A DNA stretch of 64,000 nucleotides from Cercophora sp. LCS_1 (GCA_036250225.1 JAPZLL010000064.1:62001-126000), one strand, 5' to 3'. Positions 10,209 through 22,470 are shown, counted from the stretch's first letter. The notes: generated from the sequence alone by a model not told the origin. Numbers and translations: made by a program.

Positions 10209-11311
10209 GGCGAAATGCCGGCTAGTCTTGTTCGTTGCGGCCCCAATAAAGCGCGCGACATCAGCCAGGGCGGTATGCGTTGTGGGTGATGATGCGCATG
10301 TGATGTCGCGTGGAGGGTTAGGAATGCGAACCCCCAAAGCTAGGTTGATATTTGCCAACCTAGCAAGGGAAGAGAACGAGGAGACAGTGGGCAGGACTCG
10401 CTAAAGAGTGTAAGTTATGTAGATGTCAGAAAGCGTTGGAAGACTCAATCGTTGCGGGTCTTCAGTCGTCGCAAACCTGGTCAGAGATGGATCGAAGACA
10501 TCTTCAATCGTCCAGCCGAGGGGTTCCAAGTACACCGAGGTACTGTGGATAAGATGCACGCCATTTGGCAGGCAGGGGATCATCTGAGTGACTACTGGTG
10601 AACATGACAGGGAAACACTGCCAAGGGCTTTGAAGTTGGGCCCAGCGTACCCAAAGGCAGCAAGTGGCCCAGGCGGCAAGGCCGCACTGTGCTGTTCTCT
10701 GCCCCATTTGGGTCACCACCAAAATCGTTGCTTGCGCCAACACCACCGACTCCCGCCATTTCAAGCTTAACCGACCCGATTTCCCAAGATCCCCAAGCTT
10801 TCAACCCCCGACCACGCCTGCGTGCGACTCCGATACCCCGCACTCGTCCATAATCGAGGCATACTGCCTGAGAGACAGCACCGGACATTTCCAACTTTGG
10901 TTTTGTCGACCCATCTGCCACCCCGCGGCAGCAGCAACGTCTCCGCGTCCTTTCTGCGGCGCCTCGAACACACCACCTAAAAACCCCGACCGAGCAGCCA
11001 ACCGAAGCAAAGTCGTTCAAGCTTCCCGCCCAAATTTCTGTCTCTCAGACAGTTAACTGCCCTGCCTTGTTGCTCGTGCGCCCGATTGCATTAGTTTTCT
11101 CTGGGATCCTGCCGTCTGCGTAGCCTGCTTGTCCAGCCCGTCATCCGTGTCGTGCCTCCCACCCCGCGATTTCCACACCCCGATTCCTCGCGTCAAGTCG
11201 CCAACTTCACATCATCCACCCCAACTTCTACCGGCAGTATCGCCCGCACCTTTCAGCATATATCTGGGCAGCGTGGGAGAGGCTTCCACCTGAAAACCTG
11301 GAATTGCGAAG
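10209..11311. promoter_or_regulatory. Divergent intergenic region with long leader of the PP2A B gene
   Basis: About 1.1 kb between divergent starts. The C-rich, A/C-rich plus-strand sequence from about 10,890 to 11,311 looks like a typical fungal 5' leader. No conserved protein is encoded. Confidence 0.5.
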
Positions 11312-13126
11312 ATGGTGGACACGGAAACAAACTCGCCCACCTGGAAGTTCACCCAGTAAGCCCTTCTTCCTCTACCCTGCTGCGGCGGCCCTATCGCGCA
11401 ACTCGCGCCCTGCAAGGACAAGTACTGACTGTGGCCCGCAGGTGCTTCGGTGACAAGGGAGATGTTGAGGATATAACCGAAGGTATGCTGCAACCCTTGG
11501 CCCTCCCAGTCCTGTCTAGGCTTTCGCCTCCGGGTGTGCTGCCAATACCGCCTTTGACGCCTTTGCTGACTTGTTGTCTCCTAGCCGATATCATCTCGAC
11601 CGTAGAGTTTGATCATACAGGCAATTATCTGGCAACTGGCGATAAGGGCGGGCGAGTCGTGCTGTTCGAGCGAAACGAGACGGTCAGCTTTAGTCTATAC
11701 CCCCGAGGCTTTGTTCACTGCAACTAACTCTTAGTAGAAAAAAACATGCGAATACAAGTTCCATACCGAGTTTCAGTCGCACGAGCCCGAGTTTGACTAC
11801 CTCAAATCACTGGAGATTGAGGAGAAGATCAACAAGATCAAGTGGTGTCGGCGACAGAATGCTTCACACTACCTCCTGTCGACAAACGACAAAACCATCA
11901 AGCTGTGGAAGGTGTTTGAGAAGTCCCTCAAGGTTGTGGCCGAGAACAACCTATCACACGACCTCACGCCGGCGAACGTTGCCGGAGGCGGAGGAGCACC
12001 ACGTCCGGCGCCGGCTGTGTCCAGCGCGCAGTTTCGCAATGCGAGCGATCTGAAGCTCCCGAGACTCACCCACCACGATACAGTCGTCGCCGCTGTGCCG
12101 CGTCGGACGTACGCCAATGCCCATGCTTATCACATCAACAGCATTTCAGTCAACAGTGATGGGGAGACATTTATCAGCAGTGATGACCTGCGCATAAACC
12201 TCTGGAACCTGAACATCCAGGACCAAAGCTTCAACATTGTGGATATCAAGCCGGCAAACATGGAGGAACTCACAGAGGTCATCACCGCTGCCGAGTTCCA
12301 CCCCTTGAGTTGCAACTGGTTCATGTACGCAAGCTCCAAGGGCACCATCAAGCTTGCGGATATGCGTCAGAGCGCTCTGTGCGACAGCCATGCAAAGAGT
12401 ACGTACATGGCCGTCGTTGTCCCCTCCATGCCATGTGTGTGCGTTTGCTGACAAAAATGCAGTGTTTGAGCAGGAAGAGGATCCTTCGTCCCGCTCCTTC
12501 TTCTCTGAGATCATCTCATCCATCTCAGATGTGCGCTTCTCATATGACGGCAAATACATCCTCTCACGCGACTACCTAACGGTCAAGATCTGGGATGTGA
12601 ACATGGAAAGACAGCCGGTCAAGACAATCCCCATTCACGAGCATCTCAGACCCAGGCTATGCGACACATACGAGAATGACAGCATCTTTGACAAGTTCGA
12701 GGTTGTCTTCTCGGGCGATGCCAAGAACGTCATGACAGGCAGTTACAACAACAACTTCATGATATACCCCTCAGATCCCGACAAGGAGGTTGAGGTGGTG
12801 CTGCAAGCTGACAAGTCTGCCTTCAAAGCCAAGAAGGTGGGAGTCCCTACACCCATCAACTCCTCAACAAGCCCGACGGCAAACGGGGGCAAGAAGGGAG
12901 GCTCTCGAGCAGGAAGCCCGGCGGCTGCTGGCCAAGGTCAACGGATGCGCAAGGAGACAGACGCAGACCAAATCGACTTCAACAAGAAGATTCTGCATAT
13001 GAGCTGGCACCCATTCGAAGACAGCATTGCGATCGCGGCAACTAATAATGTAAGGATTCTCTGCTCTAGTGATAACCAGAGCAATAGCTAACCACAACTC
13101 AGCTCTTCGTGTTCTCGGCTTTGTAG
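11312..13126 (+). CDS. CDC55: Protein phosphatase 2A regulatory subunit B (B55/Cdc55 type)
   Basis: Six exons: 11312-11355, 11442-11482, 11585-11682, 11738-12398, 12463-13049 and 13103-13126, 484 residues. The splices recreate an uninterrupted B55 sequence: FGDKGDVEDITE, then ADIISTVEFDHTGNYLATGDKGGR-type start, followed by WD40 blades with motifs such as NDKTIKLWK, DLRINLWNLNI, ISDVRFSYDGKYILSRDY and VKIWDVN. The last exon adds only seven codons. B55 subunits form a seven-blade propeller that directs the PP2A A/C core to substrates in mitotic exit, morphogenesis and nutrient signalling. An insertion of about 55 residues rich in Gly/Ala/Ser precedes the HMSWHP blade, as is usual in filamentous fungi. 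Intron 3 carries a clear ACTAAC branch point. Confidence 0.96.
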
Positions 13127-14148
13127 ATATGGTCCGGGGAAGGCCTTTCAAAAGTCATTGGGATGGGTGTCCCAGAACTTTGGTACAGTTGCGGAGCGGG
13201 CAGTGTTATGCTCGTGCGCACATGGCAAGTGTGCTCTGGAGACCATTTGGGCAGAGGATTGGGTGGTCAGTGGAAGCCGTCACATCATGATGTTTACAGG
13301 CAAAGGTAGACCATGGCATTTGGGAAGCGGCTGGTTGACACGGATATCCAAGCAATCACCACTATCTGGTGTGGATGGGGGAAGGCTGAAGCGGGCATGT
13401 GCTAGTTGTAGACGTAGAGACCCTGGGAGCATGACAGGGCGCAAGGCTAGGGGAAGGGGCAGCCGAAGGCCAAGCTCATGGGGTCGCCAGGCCACAGCCG
13501 CAGCGCAAAGGGGGCGGCTTGAAGTGCCAGGCGCCAGCTAACATACGTGCAATTCACGACTTGACTTGTTACATGATCAAGTGAGTGATTGTTTTTTTAT
13601 CACTGGCAGAGTCCAGTCCAGTCAACGCCCTACCAAGTGGTCCCGGCTACCAGATCCATCTCTAATGGATGGATGACCTTCAGCACGAACTGCTTGCAAG
13701 TCGCCTGAACAATAAATGACGCCTGTAGACCGTGGGCACGCCTGCTCCCCATAAAATTTCCTTTACCAACCCTTTCCAGTAGCTGGGTTTCTTGGAATGT
13801 GCTCCTTTTCTTTGTATAAATGCCTTCACGACGTTGGCGTTGGGCTCCGTTCTTGGCTTGGTCTACGGTAGGGGTGGGGGAGCCCTGTCATTAGGTTGGC
13901 TTGGTTCTCAGCCGCATCAATCACAGTGGGGAACAAGGGCCTCTCGCCTTCTTTCAACGTCGGCCGAAGCGATTTATGCGATTAAACCAAATCTGTACCA
14001 AATTGACCCAAGCTCCTCTGTCCAAACTTTGGCAAAAGAACGAGCGGGAACAAACCAAAAACCCCCAACACTCTCCCTCCCTTCCATACACTCACGTGCG
14101 TAAAACAAAGAGTAATCGCCCTAGGATTTCGACTCTCACCACGCGATA
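13127..14148. other. Intergenic region, PP2A B gene to RPB4
   Basis: 3' flank of the PP2A gene and leader of RPB4. A 384-nt open frame (13158-13541) has no ATG-led coding character or domain. Nothing else is seen. Confidence 0.55.
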
Positions 14149-14648
14149 ATGTCAGACCAATTCCACGCGCCGACCGCCCGATCCAAACCCCCACCGCCGG
14201 GCGAGGAGGAAGCCAGCGCTGTCTTGCGACTGGGCGAATTCGAAGATGTCGACACGCTCACGCTCTCCGAGGCGTCGCTTGTCATCAACGCGCTCATGAC
14301 CAAACGTCGAAAGGACCGCAAGGACCGCAACGAGACCGATGTGCTCAACAAGACGCTTGATTACCTCGACGCCTTTGCGCGCTTCAAGCAAAAGGAGAAC
14401 GTTGAGGCGGTGGAACGGCTGCTTAGCGCACACAAGGAGCTCACCAAGTTTGAGAGGGCGCAGATCGGTTAGCTGCCTGGAGGAAATTGTAGCAATCTTT
14501 GCGGGCAAGGGCTGACGGGGTTGTAGGCTCGCTTTGCTGCGACAGCGCCGATGAGTGCAAGACTCTGATTCCCTCTCTTACCGACAAGATCAGCGACGAG
14601 GATCTCCAAGAGTTACTCGACGAGATGGCCAAGTTGATGAGTGCCTAG
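14149..14648 (+). CDS. RPB4: RNA polymerase II subunit Rpb4
   Basis: Two exons (14149-14467 and 14527-14648) with a 59-nt phase-1 intron, 146 residues. The protein matches Rpb4 throughout: an N-terminal segment ending LRLGEF, then TLTLSEASLVINALM, a conserved FARFKxKEN segment, a helix before FERAQIGSL, and a C-terminal PSLTDKISDEDLQELLDEM. Rpb4 pairs with Rpb7 to make the stalk of RNA polymerase II and also acts in mRNA export and decay. The splice joins the G of exon 1 to GC of exon 2, restoring Gly in QIGSL. Length is normal for ascomycete Rpb4, which lacks the long yeast insertion. Confidence 0.95.
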
Positions 14649-15214
14649 TAGGAGAGACTAACCTCCATGTTGTGACCGAGGCAACGTAGGGCTGGAATAG
14701 AAGTCTTGGATGCTGGTATGCCGACGGCACTGAAGATATGGGTGGTCTATGGTAGACAAAATACAGGGCATCGTACGGCGTTAGGCGGTTAGGGGGGGCT
14801 GCGATAATCGTTTTCTCCAAGTTTATACCCCTGCACTTACTCAATTCATTCATAATACACTGCTTTGAGTACCTATGGCGCACAGCATCACCACAGTCAA
14901 CCCTTAGAGATCTCGCAACAACACACCAGATGTACAACCTCCATAAGGTTTACCATTTCCCCCGGGATGACCCCCCAAAATTCCCTCCCATTGACCAACA
15001 TTCAGCGCAGATCTTGGTGAACAGCGAAGATCAACGCAAGTGGCCACACGACAACGGATTGCTCCCAACCCAACATGTCCCCGGGCTCCATTCCGCTTCC
15101 TCGGGTGGATACCTTACTCTGTTCCATATCACTCACTGCGGGCTGAGACTCGTTTGCCTCGGACTCGGTGCGGCTGGCTCCTGAGTGTTTGACTGACTAG
15201 CAGGCTCGAACGCT
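14649..15214. other. Convergent intergenic region
   Basis: Between the RPB4 stop and the stop of the membrane protein gene on the opposite strand. Likely 3' UTRs only. No feature recognised. Confidence 0.55.
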
Positions 15215-16153
15215 CTACCTCGGAGGGATTTGCATCGATGAGGTATTGGCATCCAGCTCGCCGTGGATCGGTGTCGAGTCAAGCTCCGGGATATCCAGGG
15301 CGTATTCAGGCCCAGTAGCACTGTGTGAAGAGACGGGGTTGCGGTGAAGTGGGCTGTTTGGGGAGACAGGACTGGCGGTCCTACCCCTTACGCTGCCAGA
15401 TGCCTGAGATACAGCTTCTGTTATTTCCGGACTAACGGAACGGCCCTGATCTGGAAACAAGAGTACGTCAGTGGAGGGATAGTTTGGGTCGCCAGACTAG
15501 TCTCCCCAATACTTGAAGAGGGGTTGGAGGCGATCCGGAATCGCTCGAGTGAGCTGGCATGACATACCTGCAGAGTTGTCAAACGGCCGACGGCCAGGTT
15601 CTGCGGGAAAATCAAAGAGCTCGTGACTGAAAGGGGGTTGGCTTTGCTCTTTGGGGTCACTTGTTGCTTCTTCTGGGCCCGTCACTGCGGCTCGATCTTG
15701 GTCTTTCTTCCTTCGGAACCTCCCCAAGCGCATGCAGACCATAATGGCGAAAAATGCTACAAGAAGGAAGCACCCCACGACCAAGCCAACTAGGGCACCA
15801 ACGGGTATAAGGATGCCGGGGCCTTCTCCGAGCTTTGATGATTCTGAGGCTGGTCTGGTAGCTGATGTTATAACTTCTTGGCTTGTCGATGAAGGCGGCC
15901 TTGGGGTTGGCGTGGAGGCGGCAATATCAGATGTAGTGATCGGAGAGGCCCGAGTCACTGTGCTGGTGTCGGTGCCGGGGCTTGGGGTGCTGGAAAACGG
16001 AGTGACCGAGGAGTGGCCTCCTGGGATAGCTGTAGAAGGACAACCGATGGGTGTCTGTCTGCAGGCATCGACTTCACAGCACCCAGTATAGAACTTGCCG
16101 CCAAAGCTACAACTCCACCAAAGGGAGGAAGGACAGCCGGCATCCTCACGCAT
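15215..16153 (-). CDS. Single-pass membrane protein with short Cys-rich ectodomain (Mid2/SKG6-like architecture)
   Basis: Two exons (16153-15568 and 15450-15215) with a 117-nt intron, 273 residues. The N-terminus has six cysteines within 38 residues (7, 15, 25, 26, 31, 38), including the pattern FYTGCCEVDAC shared by a large group of fungal plasma-membrane proteins. A Ser/Thr/Pro-rich stalk of about 75 residues follows, then one hydrophobic segment (about 114-138), a basic stop-transfer RLGRFRRKK, and a cytoplasmic tail with Pro/Ser motifs. There is no cleavable signal, so membrane insertion probably uses the internal segment. The layout resembles cell-wall stress sensors, but the sequence is not clearly Mid2 or WSC. 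A surface-sensor role is inference. The upstream frame continues without an ATG that fits better. Confidence 0.78.
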
Positions 16154-16889
16154 GATGGCCTTCCCCCAAACGGACAGCACTAACCTTAACCGCTCGGGCG
16201 ACACAGTCTTCTGTTGAGTACGAACGAGACCGACGGTCCACGGGACAGTGTTTGATGGACGTGGCCTGTTTGGGGCAGGAACACCCGAGAAACTGACGAG
16301 AAAAGAACCCAAAAACTAGAGGTGTTCGGGGCGCTGTTGATTCGAAAGTCACACGTCTTTGCCGAAGTGCCTTGCTTCTTCTGCGCGTCCTGGCTCCAGG
16401 TATAACGACAAAGTCAGAGAAAGAACTAACCTGACATAAAAAACTATCCGGCGGAAGATACCTAATAAAAGCCCCGGTCTCTCTTCCCTCCGCCTTCCAC
16501 GGGCGTGGTGGAAGGTGCGAGTGCCCGTGGACACACCAGTCCGCCAGGTCGCTCCTGCACACCTCTTGCCCAAGAGGGCACGTCGGTCCAAACCAAGCAA
16601 CCCAGGCGTGATATATGGAGCTGTGCGCGGGACAGGCGCGGAGGCATCTGCTGCATTGAGTTGCACAAAACTGACGGCCAGTCTCCCATATAGCAGCAAG
16701 ACTTGTGTTTCTCAACCATGGCCCGGTTTTGTCCGCCTCTGGCCGGTATCATAATGAGCAGATAGAAATGGGTGCAGAGCTCCAAGTTTCTTGCAGTAAA
16801 CTACGTTATCTAAGGCTGATGTGACTGCCGTTCTGGATATCTAGTAACGTCAACCCATATACGCCGCCCTCCAAAGCCAAACCCGACGT
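16154..16889. other. Intergenic region upstream of the membrane protein gene
   Basis: Promoter and leader of the minus-strand membrane protein, plus the 3' flank of PUF6. Overlapping frames on the minus strand at 16146-16785 lack domains and consistent coding character. Confidence 0.5.
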
Positions 16890-19026
16890 TTACTTAGTGA
16901 GCTTTTCCAAAAGGAGCTTTGTGCCCTGGTTTCCACCAACCTTAGCCTCAACCTGCTTGGGGGTCTTCTCCCCCTTCGTCTTCTTCGACACGGACTCTGT
17001 CTTCTCCTTTTTCGCGCCCGATGTGTCCGTTGCTGCCTTTTGGAGAACCTTCTTCTGGGAACGAAGTGTTTTCAAGAGCTCATCCTTGTGTGAGAAGTCG
17101 GGTGCTTCTAGAAGGCCCAGCACAGTGAAAGAACTTGGGCCAGTTGCCCATTGAACGACGTGCTCCTTGATCACAGGATAGAGGATGTCAGCAAAATTGA
17201 GCGGCGGCTCAATCCGCTTGACAGCACCTGTTTTTCTGTCGAAACGCCCACCAGCAAGGAGATTCTTGAGCATCCTACCGCCGTGGGGAGTGAGGGAAAT
17301 ATGCGGCGGTGGTGGCGGATATACATCTGCGCCCACAGCCTCGGACACATCACCTTCGGCAGTCGACGCAATGGCTTCCAACGCGCCCGACTTGTCGCCA
17401 GTAGCGGAGAGCAAGACATCAGCCACGAACTGGCAACCAAAGGAAGAGCCCACCAGATCTCTTGGCGAAGAAGCAACGGCAGCAAGAAGTTGAGGTGACA
17501 TGGCCACCACAAGTTCCTTGCGCCGGATCTCGCTGTCCTTCTTACTTGTCTTTTTCCGTATTTCATGGATCTCGCTCAGAATCTCCAGGTCCCTTGCGTG
17601 ACTTGCGGGAAATAGAGACTTCGATTGGCCTTCAAAGAGATAGAGAATTGTAATGCGAGCATTGAGATCGTTCGCCAGGAAAATTATGTTCTCAGCATCC
17701 TTTTCTTCGTTCTTCCCCAGGATCTCGGGGAAGATAGCCTTCGAGGTCAAGACAGTATCGTCGATCACATCATAAGCCGCTAGGATCACCATGTGAGCAT
17801 GCGTATCGCCGCACATGAGCTGGAATGTGTCTTTGTAGGTTTTGAGGATCTGCTTCCGATCCTTTGCGGTGCCGTAGGCAAGAAGCAAGCAGACGAGCCG
17901 GGCGCCAGACTTGGTAAAGGCCATGTTTTTGAGAAGATCACCGTTCTCGTCCTCTTTGACCATCTCGGTGAACTCTTTGAGCTCCTCGCTCTCGGGCTTG
18001 AGATTCAGAAAGTACTGCAACATAGCATCATGAAGCATCGTGAAACCTGTAAGCTTCTTCTGAACGAGGCCGTTGATCATGTCGTAGAGATACTTCATGG
18101 AGGTTGCCCGTTTACTTGGCTCGTTGGCCAAGATATCAGACAAGTCTGCCGTCTGGTCCTTGCCGCCGCTCCTGAACAGAGCAAATTCAGGTCCGAACCA
18201 CTCACGCAGAAGGTTGCCCTTTTGCTCTTTGGTAGCTACACCACGGTACACATCATCCAGAATCCAAGACGCCTCAGGATGGTGGATGAGTTTCCGCACT
18301 TTGCCGTAGAACTCCGGAATAATCAAGTCCCGAATCTCGTTGTCGTTTTGGACGAGAAGCTTGCCAATCAAAAACTTGGCATATCTGCTCTCGGCAAGCT
18401 GCACATACGTCCCCTGTAGTTCCTTGGCGATCTGCTTCCGTTGGGCGGGTGTCGAGTACTTGATGGCTGTCTGAACAGCCCGAACAGCATCATGTTTCAG
18501 CACGAAATCCTTGACCTTGCCCGTAATGATTCCGTATAGCTCATCGACGAGCTGTTGGCGCTCTTCCTTGGGAACATGAGATTTTCGGCGCAGCCGCTCC
18601 CAAAGCTTCTTCGTTCGCTGGACCTCATCGGCGAGGGGCTTGGCGGCCTTCCGCTCTTGCGCGAGTTGCTTCTGTTTTGCGTGAGATTCCCTGGAATTAG
18701 AACCTGATCGTTGTATTAGTTGAAGACCATGAATCTTGTTTGTGTGTGGACTAACCCCCAGCAGCTGCGTTATTGCGTGCCCCTGCACCATTTGTCTGCT
18801 CCTGGCCATTACCCCAAACCGGCTTCGAGTTCAGCGCTGCGCCTCCTTCTTCAGAGTCTGAGGATGCACCGGCACTATCAGAAAAGCCATCTTCCTCCTC
18901 GTCTGCAACGGGTTTCTTCGGGGCAGCGACCTTGGCTTTCTTGGACCGGTTGTTGCTGTGCTGCTTATCACCGGAGCTCGCCTTCCTCTTGCCTCCAGCA
19001 GCAGCTGCTGTGTATTTCGGTGCCAT
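16890..19026 (-). CDS. PUF6: Puf6-type pumilio-repeat RNA-binding protein (60S biogenesis)
   Basis: Two exons: 19026-18756 and 18703-16890, with a 52-nt phase-1 intron, 694 residues. The N-terminus is basic and acidic with nuclear-localisation-like stretches. From about residue 95 it reads KQLAQERKAAKPLADEV, LWERLRRK, DELYGIITGKVKDFVLKHDAVRAVQTAIKYS, the hallmark start of Puf6/PUM3 proteins, followed by helical Puf-like repeats. The C-terminal third is a CPL-type domain, and the tail is Lys-rich. Puf6 is nucleolar, binds RNA, helps 60S subunit assembly and in yeast represses ASH1 mRNA translation. It shares a 329-bp divergent promoter with GIR2. Identification rests on the continuous N-terminal and Puf region. 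Confidence 0.93.
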
Positions 19027-19355
19027 GGTATTGACTTGTCGGCGGACAGTGCAAGGAGTGGGTTGTCGAATGCTTTGCACAAAACTGTCCGGAGGGGTGC
19101 CGTTCCCGCGCGATCTCGAAGACGAAAATCTGCTGAAGACCCTCGTCAATTGAAATTTTAGCGGATCCCTGTATAATGCCAGGCGGTGAAGCGTTATAGT
19201 GGGGCTTGTGAACTTGCCGGGGCCTTTTGATTTGGGCCGCTGCGGCAACCCCACCAGGTTCAATCCAGTGCCCCGCAGTACTTGGACAGAGAATGAGTCT
19301 CAACTTCACGGATCACAACGCTGCGCTGAAATTTAGTTAGGATCAGACGCCAAAG
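19027..19355. promoter_or_regulatory. Bidirectional promoter between PUF6 and GIR2
   Basis: The 329 bp between the divergent start codons must hold both promoters and leaders. A/T-rich TTGAAATTTTA near 19149 loosely resembles the yeast RRPE element of ribosome-biogenesis genes. That similarity is weak and is not evidence of function. Confidence 0.5.
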
Positions 19356-20100
19356 ATGGGTCGGGAAGAGCAAACCGAAGAGCGCGAGGTCTTGGATTCC
19401 ATCTTTCCCGATGAGATGACAGGTTTGAACCCTTCTATAAGTCATCGCTGAAAGTAGTTCGAGGTTTGACCGATTTCCAGATGTCTCCGAGACCGAGTAT
19501 AGGATATCAATTACCCTAGACATCCCAGATGATGAAGAGGAACCACCAGTTATGGTTCTGACCGTGAGGTATCCCGAAGAATACCCCGACAAAGCACCAC
19601 TCCTCGAGCTTTCGGCTCCACAAAATGCCACCCCCCACTCGTACTTGAACGTCTCAGAAGACAAGACGCAGTTACTCGATGGCCTTGAGGCTACGGTTGA
19701 AGAGAATTTAGGGATGGCGATGGTTTTCACACTAGTATCAACCTTGAAAGACGCTGCAGAGCAGCTTGTCGTGGATCGGAGAGCCGCCGCCGCAAAAGCG
19801 CACGAAGAAGCGCTCCTCGCTGCCGAACGTGAGGAGAACAAGAAATTCCACGGAACACCGGTGAACCGCGAGACTTTTTTGAAATGGAGGGACGAATTCG
19901 TAAAGGAGATGGAGGAAGCGCGCATCAGGGAGGAAGAAGAGCGGCTCGCCGAGCTGAAGAAGGCCAGGATAAGAGAACCGGTGAGGTTAACCGGAAGGCA
20001 GCTGTGGGAGCGTGGCCTTGCTGGTGGCAACGTCGAGGAAGAAGCAGACGAGGACAACTTGGCAGTTGAGGGTCTACAGAAACTCAAGGTTGACGCATGA
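19356..20100 (+). CDS. GIR2: RWD-domain protein, Gir2/RWDD1 family
   Basis: Two exons (19356-19422 and 19481-20100) with a 58-nt phase-1 intron, 228 residues. The start MGREEQTEEREVLDSIFPDEM is the classic RWD helix. The domain continues with ISITLDIP and the diagnostic YPEEYPDKAPLLEL (YPxxYPxxxP) around residues 50-65, ending near residue 120. A charged coiled-coil with many Glu/Arg (EMEEARIREEEERLAEL) follows, then LTGRQLWERGL, conserved in RWDD1/Gir2. Gir2 binds Gcn1 and the GTPase Rbg2 and modulates Gcn2 signalling on ribosomes. Length and domain order match the family. The gene lies head-to-head with PUF6 and tail-to-tail with ACL4. Confidence 0.93.
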
Positions 20101-20328
20101 ACCAGCGTCTCAATACAGCAAGTTCTATCTCGTCCCCACTGTGGCCGTAATATTTGTGCTGCACTGTAAATAACCATGCTCACTTCGTGTTCCCCATATT
20201 CTATAACCCAATACCCAATTTTCCCTTCCAAACTCCGTGGTATACCATGCCAATCATAAACATGAAGCCACACAAACGCCAGCCATGTCAGGTTGCAACG
20301 AAGATGATAAACTGTGAAATAGCCCTGC

Positions 20329-21483
20329 CTATTGCATCTCTTCATCTTCGTCGTCATCTTCACCATCAGTGTCCTCCCAAATCTCGTCATCTTGCTCTGG
20401 AGCATCCCCAAGCTCGCTGTTGATAGAGCTCAGGAGCTCCTGCGCATGTTCTCCAAGCCGTTCGTCCTCATATTGTTCGGCTACAAAGAGTCTGCGGCAC
20501 TGCATGAGCCACTTGCGCGCCGACCGCCATGTGCCTTGCCATTTTTCGCCATCAGAGGGCTGTGATTCCTTGAGCTTTTCGCCCATGATATACCTGCCAT
20601 AACCGCCGAGATACCAAACCTCAATACTCTGGTCATCCTCGTCGATAAGGCGCTCAGCAACCTTAATAGCGCTCTCCTCCATGCCAACCTCGATCAACAA
20701 CCTGACGAGACTCACGCGAGTAGGGAAGGGGGGCACCGCGGGATCTTCAGGTGCAAGATCGGACCATAGGCCTAAGCTCCGTTTGAGTGCTTCCTTCGCT
20801 TCATCCACTCGCGTCTGCGAAATACGAACGTTCGCCACAGTTTGCCATGTATCCGGCAGCTCGGGCGCCAACATTGTGGCTTCGGTGATGAGTGACTCAC
20901 ACCGCTGTTCCGCATCCTCTTCCCAGCTTAAGTCTGTCATGTATACCTCGGCGACCGCACACAGGGTCTCAGCAAGCTTTCGTCGCTTCTCGGTGATGGT
21001 GGCCTCTTGCTGGTCGCGGGTAAGGGGAAGAGAGTCGAGCTTGTCGGTCAGTGTTTGGATCTGGGTTCGCAAAGCAGCAGCGCCTCGTTCGAACCAGCTG
21101 ACACTATCGCGGCCGCCATCTTCGCTCAACTGGGCGAGCCACAGAAACTTCTCAGGACCTCCACCGAGGTCTTCCGGAAGTGACCCGTCCTCATCGACTT
21201 TGACGGCGCAGGTGAAGAATGTGCGAGCGGTGTCGACGTCGCCAAGCTCGACATGGATTTGACCAAGCAGAGAAAGTGCTGCGCCGGCCTGTCTCCCCTT
21301 TTCGCCGATGTTCTCGTATGCGACTCGAGCTGTCTTGGCTGCGTTCTCGAGATCGCCTGCCTCAAGAAGAGCTGTTGCCTTGACAAGCAGGTCGCGGACG
21401 TTTACCGTTGGAGTCGCATTTTTTGCGCGAAGTCTCTCCTTTGCCTTATCTTTCCCCTTGGATTTCGGTTTTGTGGGCGCCAT
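20329..21483 (-). CDS. ACL4: Acl4-type TPR chaperone of ribosomal protein uL4
   Basis: Single exon, 384 residues, ATG 21483. A basic N-terminus (KPKSKGKDKAKERLR) precedes TPR helices: KATALLEAGDLENAAKTARVAYE, then LSLLGQIHVELGDVDTARTFF, and further repeats to about residue 290. A helical segment with ARKWLMQCRRLF follows, and the tail is very acidic and short (EQDDEIWEDTDGEDDDEDEEMQ region). This is the layout of Acl4, which binds newly made Rpl4 (uL4) and escorts it to pre-60S particles. Identification is by overall architecture and fungal conservation as I know it. A general TPR protein is the alternative. It ends 228 bp from the GIR2 stop, convergent. Confidence 0.82.
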   Translation of the reverse strand: MAPTKPKSKGKDKAKERLRAKNATPTVNVRDLLVKATALLEAGDLENAAKTARVAYENIGEKGRQAGAALSLLGQIHVELGDVDTARTFFTCAVKVDEDGSLPEDLGGGPEKFLWLAQLSEDGGRDSVSWFERGAAALRTQIQTLTDKLDSLPLTRDQQEATITEKRRKLAETLCAVAEVYMTDLSWEEDAEQRCESLITEATMLAPELPDTWQTVANVRISQTRVDEAKEALKRSLGLWSDLAPEDPAVPPFPTRVSLVRLLIEVGMEESAIKVAERLIDEDDQSIEVWYLGGYGRYIMGEKLKESQPSDGEKWQGTWRSARKWLMQCRRLFVAEQYEDERLGEHAQELLSSINSELGDAPEQDDEIWEDTDGEDDDEDEEMQ

Positions 21484-22470
21484 GGAAGGTCGTTGTTGGG
21501 CGTGTGGTGTGTTGGAACCTCTGGCGCGGTGTTCCGGAATTTACAGGGACCCCTCATCTAAACTTTTTTTCCCTCCGAATTTTGGTGTTATCTTGATCAT
21601 ATCGATAAGATCCCCCACACTTTCAAGGAACGCTAGCGTGTCGTCATCACACCCAAACCAAAGTTCCAACGCCCACACCAAATTAGCACAGGCCTCCACA
21701 GCATAGTCACTCAATCGCTGTCAATCGAACAAGTAAATGTTTTCAGAGCAATACAAAAGCTGATGCGTACCCCGTACAGCTGTGGCCTGGTGCAGTAGTC
21801 CACATCCCACAAGGCACTAAAGGTAGCATATGACTATTGCGAGTTTTATAGGTGAAGCAATACCTGAATCCAGTCCTCCACGAGCAGACGGGCTGGGGAT
21901 TTACAATCCCTTTACAATCTCACGAGCGAGGGCAAAAAAAGCCATCAGATCCAAGCAGGCAAGGCTCAATGGTTCTCGCTGGGGAACCTGGCGCCGTGGA
22001 CGCGAGCCCAAGGTGTGGCTTGCTGCTTCAGGGGTTACATGATGATCGCCCACCGTGATTGGCTGGCACTGCATAAAGAAATTAAAAGGAGCCAAAGGTC
22101 AAGAAGCTTGACGGCTGAGCAAAGCTGAGCAACCACTCTCCTCGTTTCAAGCCATTGACGTTGGGGAATCAAGACCCCTGGTCGAATCTGTAGCCTTGAT
22201 TTTTTTCGCGCTCTCGTGTTGCGGCGTTGCCTGTCCTGGATTCCCGGGCACAGCTGCGCGACCGAATCCCCCTTTAAGACACCCCCGGCCCTTCCTCGTG
22301 TGGGCTCCTTCTTCCTGACCCTCTCAGTCCTCCTTACGGAATTATCCTTGGGACTCGCCTCAAGCATTGCGCCGACAGAACAATGTTTCTATAATTTTTG
22401 CAGGACGTCTAAAGCGCTTGCGTCAACCTCCAAGTCCGACCCCACAATCGGAGCTCAAACGTCGGTAGCA
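21484..22470. promoter_or_regulatory. Divergent intergenic region, ACL4 to CFEM gene
   Basis: 987 bp between divergent starts. The plus-strand frame of the CFEM gene is open from 22216, but the stretch 22216-22470 lacks an in-frame ATG and is taken as leader. No other feature is seen. Confidence 0.5.
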
